The position numbers were made by a program, and so were the translations under genes. The notes below the pieces were generated by a model, which was not told where the DNA came from, searched no databases, and saw nothing but the letters and a program-made list of their open reading frames with translations. Below, one piece after another: positions 1 through 5,077 of a stretch of 5,077 nucleotides of DNA; position 1 is the stretch's first letter, and every line of letters begins with the position of its first letter. This DNA is from an uncultured Coriobacteriaceae bacterium. GTDB lineage: Bacteria > Actinomycetota > Coriobacteriia > Coriobacteriales > Atopobiaceae. The stretch is taken from the NCBI GenBank assembly GCA_947367165.1, contig CANBCO010000046.1, positions 1-5,077 of the forward strand, given 5' to 3'.

Positions 1-1386
1 TCCGCAGTCTTCGCACTGTAAAAACGTAGAAAATCCTCGACGATTAAGAAGCAATATTGACTTTTTTTGTGCATAAAACGTCTCTTGCAAAGCTGTTAAA
101 AGTGCCTCCGAGAAAACCTCAGAGCGCTTTTTTGCACCATCTCGCTTCATATCTACAATCTCAATAGAAGGAAACGTTGCTCCTCCTGGCCGTTTTGTCA
201 TCAAAACACGTGTCCAATGAGGCTGCGTTTGTGCGGTATACAGTGCCTCTTCAGAAGGCGTTCCAGAGCCTAGCACAAGTGCAGCACCGGTCGCCTTTGC
301 CAAGCGAGCCGCTACTTCTCGCGCATGGTAGCGAGGGGCGTTTTCCTGCTTGTAAGAAGTCTCGTGCTCCTCATCGATCACCACAATGCCAACGTTTTTA
401 AGTGGCGCAAAAAGTGCCGAGCGCGCTCCAATCACCACTTTACACGCACCACTTTGGATCCGATACCACTCTTGCGCTCGCTCGGTATCGCTCATTTTGG
501 AGTGTAGGAGGCCTATGGCGTCTTTAAAGCGGGTTCTAAAACGCCCCACCGTCTGGGCAGTCAAAGAAATCTCTGGAACTAAGACAATCGCCGTTTTACC
601 TTGCTTTAGCACCTCTTCTATGGCCGAGATATACACCTCCGTCTTACCAGAACCCGTTACCCCATCAATAAGCACGACGCTTCCATCTTGCTTAGCATAC
701 GCCTTTCTAATTGCAAGTAAGGCGGCTTCTTGCTCATCGGTCAAGTTATGACGAGACAAAGCCTGAGCACTTGAAAGAGTCGTGGTACGTGCAGGCAAAT
801 CACGTTCCGTTTCAAACCGAGAAACCATACCTCGTTTTTCTAGCGCGCACACAACTTGACGGGCCCCATCAATTAAGGCAGCAAGCTCGCGTAAGCGCAT
901 CGCTCCGTGCGAAAGTGCGTGGAGCACCTCACGCTGTCGTACGGCACCTACCCGAATCCTCCTAATATCTGCAGAATGAGTAAGTGCTACCCACGTTTCT
1001 TTTTGGAAAAAACTCGCAGCATCTATTGGTTTCATTTCTTTAGCAGCCTTAAGGGCCCGTTTTCTGTGTTGAGCGGGAAAGAACAGCTTTAAAGCTTGCA
1101 AGAAAGGAGACGCGTACTCACGCGAGATCCAAGTAGCAAGCTCTACTTCTGGTTTTCCAAAAAGCGCAGAAGAAAGTACAGCTTGAACAGGTTTGATTTT
1201 CTCGGATGAAATGGAAGACGGAAGCGTATCAACAAGAGAAACAACGTAGCCAATAGTTTGCCTTGAACCAAAAGGAACAAGCACTGTTTCGCCAATATGC
1301 AAAACAGTGCTTGGGTCAATAGCGTAGATAAACGGTTTTGAAAGACCTCGCGCCGGATTGTCTATTACAACCTCACAAAAGCGCAC
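1..1386 (-). CDS. priA: Replication restart helicase PriA (primosomal protein N'), C-terminal part beyond the left edge
   Basis: PriA recognises stalled forks and D-loops and reloads the replicative helicase. The window gives 462 uninterrupted codons from a GTG start. Residues 1-105 look like the 3'-DNA-end-binding domain (VLVPFGSRQTIGYVV at 35-49), and about 110-190 like the winged helix. The superfamily 2 helicase lobe follows, with Walker A GVTGSGKTEVY at 242-252 (Lys248), VPEISLTAQ at 270-278, the DEEH box at 338-341 and motif III GSGTPS at 374-379. LLNRRGFSTFLQCEDCG at 446-462 opens the zinc region; Cys458 and Cys461 match the first zinc pair. E. coli PriA has 732 residues, so roughly 270-300 are missing past base 1. 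The GTG is the only plausible start, because an in-frame TAG lies a few codons upstream and no other start codon lies between. No strong Shine-Dalgarno is visible and the metK stop is 7 bases upstream, so translational coupling is likely. The family assignment is very secure. Confidence 0.97.
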   Translation of the reverse strand, partial: MRFCEVVIDNPARGLSKPFIYAIDPSTVLHIGETVLVPFGSRQTIGYVVSLVDTLPSSISSEKIKPVQAVLSSALFGKPEVELATWISREYASPFLQALKLFFPAQHRKRALKAAKEMKPIDAASFFQKETWVALTHSADIRRIRVGAVRQREVLHALSHGAMRLRELAALIDGARQVVCALEKRGMVSRFETERDLPARTTTLSSAQALSRHNLTDEQEAALLAIRKAYAKQDGSVVLIDGVTGSGKTEVYISAIEEVLKQGKTAIVLVPEISLTAQTVGRFRTRFKDAIGLLHSKMSDTERAQEWYRIQSGACKVVIGARSALFAPLKNVGIVVIDEEHETSYKQENAPRYHAREVAARLAKATGAALVLGSGTPSEEALYTAQTQPHWTRVLMTKRPGGATFPSIEIVDMKRDGAKKRSEVFSEALLTALQETFYAQKKSILLLNRRGFSTFLQCEDCG

Positions 1387-1393
1387 GTCACCA

Positions 1394-2650
1394 CTACTTA
1401 CTAAGCTTTGCTACTGCTTGTTTAAGCTCATCTATTTTATCCGTCTTTTCCCAGGTAAAGTCTTGGTCTTCTCGGCCAAAATGTCCGTATGCTGCGGTTT
1501 TCTTAAAAATAGGCCTGCGCAATTTAAGGTCGCGCACAATTGCTGCAGGTCGTAAATCAAAAACCTCACGAATGGCCTTCTCTAACACCTCATCACTTAC
1601 CGTGCCGGTTCCGTGAGTGTCAACAAGAACAGAGATAGGATGGGAAACGCCAATGGCGTAGGCAAGTTCCACTTCGCATCGTTTGGCAAGACCGGCGGCC
1701 ACCACATTTTTTGCCACATAGCGAGCTGCATACGCAGCACTTCTGTCCACTTTTGTCGCATCTTTTCCGCTGAACGCTCCCCCACCGTGGCGCCCAACGC
1801 CACCATAGGTGTCCACGATAAGCTTGCGTCCGGTAAGGCCTGTGTCGCCTGCAGGTCCTCCTACCACAAAGCGGCCGGTAGGATTCACATAAATATCAGC
1901 ATCGTTCCAGCTCACCCCTTCTTCTTCCATAACGGGTGTAATGACGTGCTCAATCATGTCTTTTTTGATAACATCCATGTCTTCTATGCTATCTGCATGC
2001 TGGGTAGAGATTACAATGGCACTTACATCTTTGGGAACCCCATCGACGTAGCGAACGGTGACTTGTGTTTTTCCATCAGGACGAAGATACGAAAGCGTGC
2101 CGTCTTTTCTCACCTGCGAGAGACGCTCGCTTAAACGCTGCGCGAGATAGATTGGCATAGGCATGTACGTAGAAGTCTCATCACTGGCATACCCAAACAT
2201 CATGCCTTGGTCTCCAGCACCAATTAAGTCTTCTTTCTCGGCGGCGCCTAAATGCTTAGAGTCAAAAGAAGCGTCCACGCCAAGGGCAATATCAGGACTT
2301 TGGCCGTGAATAAGGTTAATAACGCCGCATGAGTTCGCGTCAAAGCCAAGAGTGGGGTCATCATAGCCTATTTCCTTTAGCGTGTTTCTAACGATATCTT
2401 GGATGTCCACAAATGCCTCGGTGCGAATCTCTCCAGCTACAACCACAGTTCCTGTAGTAACAAAGGTCTCGCAGGCGCATCTCACGTCATCTACGTTTGC
2501 GTGGTGGCCTTCTTTTGAGACGTAGCCTTGCTTTGCGAGCTCAGCCTCACGCGTTAAGATGGCGTCAACTATCGCGTCGCTTATCTGGTCGCATACTTTA
2601 TCAGGATGGCCTTCGGTTACACTCTCGCTTGTGAAATACGTTGTTGTCAT
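1394..2650 (-). CDS. metK: S-adenosylmethionine synthetase (methionine adenosyltransferase)
   Basis: This cytosolic enzyme makes S-adenosylmethionine from methionine and ATP, releasing phosphate and diphosphate, and so supplies the cell's methyl donor. The 418-residue protein is complete. It has the N-terminal [12 protein letters not shown] (7-18, with active-site His15 and metal-binding Asp17), signature 1 [12 protein letters not shown] (144-155), [11 protein letters not shown] (256-266), and signature 2, the P-loop-like GGGAFSGKD (289-297) followed by [17 protein letters not shown]. The C-terminal AAYGHFGRE (386-394) is also typical. All expected catalytic blocks are present. It is longer than E. 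coli MetK (384), mainly through about 18 extra residues around positions 35-56, before ACETFVTTG. The ATG is preceded by GAAAGGA with a 10-base spacer. priA starts 7 bases after the TAG stop, which suggests a metK-priA operon. The gene is divergent from gltX. Confidence 0.98.
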   Translation of the reverse strand: MTTTYFTSESVTEGHPDKVCDQISDAIVDAILTREAELAKQGYVSKEGHHANVDDVRCACETFVTTGTVVVAGEIRTEAFVDIQDIVRNTLKEIGYDDPTLGFDANSCGVINLIHGQSPDIALGVDASFDSKHLGAAEKEDLIGAGDQGMMFGYASDETSTYMPMPIYLAQRLSERLSQVRKDGTLSYLRPDGKTQVTVRYVDGVPKDVSAIVISTQHADSIEDMDVIKKDMIEHVITPVMEEEGVSWNDADIYVNPTGRFVVGGPAGDTGLTGRKLIVDTYGGVGRHGGGAFSGKDATKVDRSAAYAARYVAKNVVAAGLAKRCEVELAYAIGVSHPISVLVDTHGTGTVSDEVLEKAIREVFDLRPAAIVRDLKLRRPIFKKTAAYGHFGREDQDFTWEKTDKIDELKQAVAKLSK

Positions 2651-2660
2651 TCTTGTTGTA

Positions 2661-2667
2661 TCCTTTC
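2661..2667 (-). promoter_or_regulatory. Ribosome binding site of metK
   Basis: On the minus strand GAAAGGA lies 10 bases upstream of the metK ATG. It fits the anti-Shine-Dalgarno and supports this start, which also places the conserved [11 protein letters not shown] block at the expected distance from the N-terminus. Confidence 0.75.
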
Positions 2668-2748
2668 ATAATTTGCCTCTCATAAAGGTAGCGCGAAATT
2701 GCTCATTTGTAAAGTCTCGTTTTGGTCGGAGTGTGGGTGGGCATGAGC

Positions 2749-2777
2749 GCTGTGCCATTTTTGGCTAAAATGGCACG
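2749..2777. repeat. Palindromic repeat, copy 1 (metK-proximal)
   Basis: This 29-base element is identical to the one at 2840-2868. Its core at 2752-2776 is a perfect inverted repeat, with 10-base arms GTGCCATTTT and AAAATGGCAC around the 5-base loop TGGCT. In RNA of either strand it would form a stable hairpin; as DNA it is a typical two-fold symmetric protein site. It is not followed by a T-run on either strand, so it does not look like an intrinsic terminator. It lies about 100 bases upstream of the metK start codon. The repeat is certain; its function is unknown. Confidence 0.93.
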
Positions 2778-2839
2778 GTTTGGAAGTGCAGGTAGAGGCT
2801 ATGGTCTCCGAGAAACCCCAGCTCATCCCAGTTGTTTTT

Positions 2840-2868
2840 GCTGTGCCATTTTTGGCTAAAATGGCACG
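2840..2868. repeat. Palindromic repeat, copy 2 (gltX-proximal)
   Basis: This is the second identical 29-base copy, in the same orientation as copy 1 and 91 bases from it start to start (62 bases between copies). The perfect 10-base arms with TGGCT loop occupy 2843-2867. It lies 49 bases upstream of the gltX ATG, and its TAAAAT (2857-2862) could serve as a -10 hexamer, so a bound protein here could block gltX transcription. That role is inference. A dispersed genomic repeat is an equally good explanation. Confidence 0.93.
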
Positions 2869-2904
2869 CCCCAGACAGATAAAGATACATGGTAAAATAT
2901 TTTG

Positions 2905-2912
2905 AAAAGGAG
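2905..2912 (+). promoter_or_regulatory. Ribosome binding site of gltX
   Basis: AAAAGGAG ends 5 bases before the gltX ATG, a strong Shine-Dalgarno at good spacing. It fixes the gltX start at 2918, a few residues before the conserved RVRFAPSPTG block. Confidence 0.85.
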
Positions 2913-2917
2913 CATAT

Positions 2918-4402
2918 ATGACTAACAACAACATTCGCGTGCGCTTTGCGCCATCCCCTACCGGAAAGCTTCACATTGGAGGAGCTAGAACTGCTATTTT
3001 CAACTGGGCTTTTGCAAGAGCTAACCAAGGCAACTTTGTCTTAAGAATTGACGACACAGATCCAGAACGGTCCACCAAAGAAAACGAGCGTATCATTACA
3101 GACGCGCTTTCTTGGATGGGACTTGATTGGGATGAAGGTCCCGGGGTCGGTGGCCCATACGGACCTTATAAGCAGATGGAGCGTATGGAACGCTATCAAC
3201 AAGTAGTAAATGATCTCCTAAAACGCGGTCTTGCCTACCCGTGTTTTTGCACACAAGAAGAGCTAGAAGCTGCAAGAGCTAAAGCGAAGGCAGAGAAGAA
3301 CCCCTATCAAGGCTATCAAAGAACCTGTAGGGAGCTCTCTCACGAAGAGGTCACAAAAAGAATCCAAGCGCATGAGCCCTACACAATCCGTATAAAAGTG
3401 CCCCTTGACCATCCGGATATCGTTATTGATGACCTTGTGCATGGAAGGGTGGTTTTCTCGGCTAAAGAATTAGACGACTTCATCATCATGAGAAGCGACG
3501 GCACGCCTACGTATAACTTTTGTACCGTCGTAGACGATGCAGATATGAAAATATCACACATCATACGAGGAGACGACCATCTTTCTAACACGCCTCGGCA
3601 GGTGATTGTGTATGAGGCATTGGGCGCTCCTGTTCCCGCTTTTGCACATATTTCAATGATTCTTGGCGAAGACGGCAAAAAGCTTTCAAAGCGTCACGGT
3701 GCCACAAGCGTAGAAGAATACCAGCTAGAAGGCTATGAGCCAGATGCATTCTTAAACTACCTTGCGCTTTTGGGATGGTCTCCTGATGGAGAGACGACTA
3801 TTGTGCCTCGCGATGTCCTCGCACACACCTTCTCGCTTGCGCATGTGAGCAAAAATCCTGCTACGTTTGATCCAAAAAAGCTTGATTGGATTAATAAGCA
3901 GTACTTATCTAACATGAGCGATGAGGAGTTTGCCAAAACCGTGGTTGAGCCCGAGCTTGTAAAAGCTGGACTTGAAAAACGTGCAGATTTTGAAAAAAAC
4001 GCCTCACGTTACCTCATAATGGCAGCAATCACTAAGCCTCGCGTGCGTGTTGCACCAGACGTAGTTGGGCTCCTCCACTTTCTTTACACGGGACCTACCC
4101 CTTCTATAGAAGAAAAGGCTATTCGTAAAGGGCTCGCTTCAGGAGGGGCTGAAGCCTCTCTATTAGAAGCGCTCGAAGTGCTTCGTGGCGCCACAAGCTG
4201 GACGCCAGAAGAAATTGATACAGCACTCCACCCCTGTCCGGAGCGAATTGGAGTGAGCAACAAAGTCTTTTTTGGCGCACTTAGAGCTGCTGCCACGGGG
4301 TCTTTAGTCTCGCCTCCTTTAGCAGAATCAATTGCGCTTTTGGGAAAAGATCTATTTTTAGCTCGCTTAGATCATGCGTTAGACGTCATGAAATGCGTTT
4401 AA
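2918..4402 (+). CDS. gltX: Glutamyl-tRNA synthetase
   Basis: This class I aminoacyl-tRNA synthetase charges tRNA(Glu) with glutamate in the cytosol, and in bacteria lacking GlnRS it often also mischarges tRNA(Gln) for the GatCAB amidotransferase. The 494-residue protein is complete (E. coli 471). The HIGH-type signature is in RFAPSPTGKLHIGGARTA (9-26; HIGG at 19-22). LRIDDTDPERS (42-52) and WDEGPGVGGPYGPYKQ (71-86) follow. ELDDFIIMRSDGTPTYNF (184-201), HIIRGDDHLSNTPRQ (214-228) and the KMSKS-type loop GKKLSKRHG (253-261) complete the Rossmann catalytic core. A possible zinc site lies at Cys109-Phe-Cys111 and Cys137. Residues from about 320 to the end form the helical anticodon-binding part. 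A strong Shine-Dalgarno sits 5 bases before the ATG. Its last 17 bases overlap the convergent membrane-protein gene. The sequence does not tell me whether it discriminates against tRNA(Gln). Confidence 0.97.
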   Translation: MTNNNIRVRFAPSPTGKLHIGGARTAIFNWAFARANQGNFVLRIDDTDPERSTKENERIITDALSWMGLDWDEGPGVGGPYGPYKQMERMERYQQVVNDLLKRGLAYPCFCTQEELEAARAKAKAEKNPYQGYQRTCRELSHEEVTKRIQAHEPYTIRIKVPLDHPDIVIDDLVHGRVVFSAKELDDFIIMRSDGTPTYNFCTVVDDADMKISHIIRGDDHLSNTPRQVIVYEALGAPVPAFAHISMILGEDGKKLSKRHGATSVEEYQLEGYEPDAFLNYLALLGWSPDGETTIVPRDVLAHTFSLAHVSKNPATFDPKKLDWINKQYLSNMSDEEFAKTVVEPELVKAGLEKRADFEKNASRYLIMAAITKPRVRVAPDVVGLLHFLYTGPTPSIEEKAIRKGLASGGAEASLLEALEVLRGATSWTPEEIDTALHPCPERIGVSNKVFFGALRAAATGSLVSPPLAESIALLGKDLFLARLDHALDVMKCV

Positions 4403-5077
4403 CGGGAAGCATTGAGACAATACCGCAAAAAATGGTGTAGCCATAGTAGGTAACGAGGCGCCATACAAGGTAGCCTGCTGTCGCTTCAAGCGAGCCAAAA
4501 AGAGGGGCAAAAAAGACAGCAAACGATGCTTCAATGCCTCCGGTGCCTCCTGGCAAAGGAATGGTGCTTGCCAAAAACTGTACCATTGTTCCCGCTGTTA
4601 AAGCCACAAAAAAGGAAGGTGCTTTTCCAAAGGCCAGCAAGATGATAAACGGTGTTGCATAAAAAAGAAGTAGCTGCAGAAGGGTTGCAAGCAAAAGCAA
4701 GATAAGGGCTCTTGCATTCTTAATAACGCTCCTAAAAGCTTCTGCGTACAGGCCAACCTGCTTTGAAAGTTGCGCGAGCCACTCGTCGCCTTTCTCGGAA
4801 TCCTTTTTAAACCCCAGCTTAGAAAAGAGCGAAAGAAGCTTTTGGGAAACTCGTATGACAAAATGAGGAAAAAGCGAGGCCAAGACAAGAAGGGCAACTT
4901 GTCCGCATTTAAGGACAATCAAAACTACGTTAAGCCAAACGGCCCCGGGATAGTGCGCGCTAAAATAAGGCCAGGTAAAGATGAGCAAAAACAAGCCGAG
5001 AAAAGAGCTTACCAACGTGTAGGTGCCAAAACGAACCATCTGAACCGCGCTCGCCTCGCCCAAATCAAGACCTGTTT
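4386..5077 (-). CDS. Flippase-like / LPG-synthase transmembrane-domain membrane protein (N-terminus beyond the right edge)
   Basis: This is the C-terminal 229 codons plus stop of an integral membrane protein; the frame stays open through the right edge. Numbering from the first complete codon (5075-5073), strongly hydrophobic segments lie at about 19-38, 45-69, 122-150, 155-175 and 199-223, with a charged loop at about 80-115. The diagnostic part is IPLPGGTGGIEASFAVFF (172-189), followed by GYLVWRLVTYY. It matches the PxPGGxGGxEA block and the following arginine-containing helix of the family comprising the MprF N-terminal domain and many uncharacterised proteins (COG0392/PF03706). Members are thought to move or modify lipid-linked envelope components; the substrate here cannot be read from sequence. 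No aminoacyl-transfer domain follows, so it is not a full MprF. A TTG at 5063-5061 could be read as a start, but it would remove helices expected upstream, so truncation by the window is the better reading. The gene converges on gltX. Confidence 0.85.
   Translation of the reverse strand, partial: TGLDLGEASAVQMVRFGTYTLVSSFLGLFLLIFTWPYFSAHYPGAVWLNVVLIVLKCGQVALLVLASLFPHFVIRVSQKLLSLFSKLGFKKDSEKGDEWLAQLSKQVGLYAEAFRSVIKNARALILLLLATLLQLLLFYATPFIILLAFGKAPSFFVALTAGTMVQFLASTIPLPGGTGGIEASFAVFFAPLFGSLEATAGYLVWRLVTYYGYTIFCGIVSMLPVKRIS

Larger units (their letters stand above)
2651..2917. promoter_or_regulatory. Divergent metK/gltX control region
   Basis: These 267 bases separate two genes that point away from each other, so promoters for both must lie here or inside the genes. 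I see no credible coding sequence; the short open frames through it have no family resemblance. For metK, the best minus-strand candidate is TTTACA (2713-2708), a 17-base spacer and the weak TACCTT (2690-2685). For gltX, candidate -10 hexamers TAAAAT occur at 2857-2862, inside the second palindrome with TTGTTT 19 bases upstream, and at 2893-2898, where no -35 fits and the leader would be too short to carry its own Shine-Dalgarno. These promoter calls are guesses. The clear structure is the pair of 29-base palindromic repeats listed separately. I found no SAM riboswitch that I could recognise on the metK side. Confidence 0.6.

Noticed and set aside
386..751. Open frame of 121 codons on the plus strand
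   Set aside because: It is antisense to the conserved helicase region of priA, has no family resemblance and no convincing ribosome binding site.
1613..2134. Open frame of 173 codons on the plus strand
   Set aside because: It is antisense to the conserved MetK core. The composition of its translation reflects the reverse complement of metK, and no domain is recognisable.
2752..2776. Intrinsic terminator hairpin
   Set aside because: The stem is strong, but no T-run follows on either strand, and the site lies upstream of both genes rather than after one.
2749..2868. Two repeats with a spacer, as in a small CRISPR array
   Set aside because: There are only two copies, the 62-base gap is long for a spacer, the repeat is a full palindrome, and no cas gene is present.
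2651..2917. SAM riboswitch in the metK leader
   Set aside because: I could not find the conserved core of any SAM riboswitch class that I know on the minus strand. A covariance-model search (Rfam SAM families) would settle it.
2680..3028. Overlapping short minus-strand frames across the intergenic region and the gltX start
   Set aside because: They run through the palindromes and antisense to gltX, lack good ribosome binding sites, and show no recognisable protein features.
3379..3678. Open frame of 99 codons on the minus strand
   Set aside because: It is antisense to the catalytic core of gltX and has no family resemblance.
4598..4918. Second minus-strand frame inside the membrane-protein gene
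   Set aside because: It is a shifted frame of the flippase-like gene, which itself carries the conserved PxPGGxGGxEA block without interruption.
5061..5063. TTG as the true start of the membrane protein
   Set aside because: The frame is open upstream to the window edge, no Shine-Dalgarno can be seen in the 14 bases left, and the family normally has more N-terminal helices.

Overview
The window looks like a housekeeping stretch of a bacterial chromosome of moderate G+C. Two 60-base lines I counted gave 43% and 48%. A metK gene followed at once by priA on the same strand matches the gmk-rpoZ-coaBC-metK-priA-fmt order known in many Actinobacteria. That order, the base composition and the MetK sequence make me favour an actinobacterium of the Coriobacteriia/Atopobium type. 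This is an inference; no marker in the window proves it.

Layout from left to right: (1) the first two thirds of priA, the replication-restart helicase, on the minus strand and cut by the left edge; (2) metK, S-adenosylmethionine synthetase, also minus, ending 7 bases before the priA start, so the two are probably co-transcribed; (3) a 267-base divergent intergenic region that must hold the control signals of metK (minus) and gltX (plus), and that contains two identical copies of a 29-base palindromic element; (4) gltX, glutamyl-tRNA synthetase, plus strand; (5) the C-terminal part of a multi-spanning membrane protein of the flippase-like/LPG-synthase transmembrane family, minus strand and cut by the right edge. 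The 3' ends of (4) and (5) overlap tail to tail by 17 bases.

The genes serve methyl-donor synthesis, replication restart, translation and probably envelope lipid or polymer handling. They share no single pathway. I see no mobile element, CRISPR array, RNA gene or defence system. The only structure not explained by ordinary genes is the twin palindrome between metK and gltX. It is either a pair of operator/hairpin sites or a dispersed repeat family. Smaller points are a PriA that keeps its helicase motifs in an actinobacterial-type locus, and a MetK with an insertion near its N-terminus.
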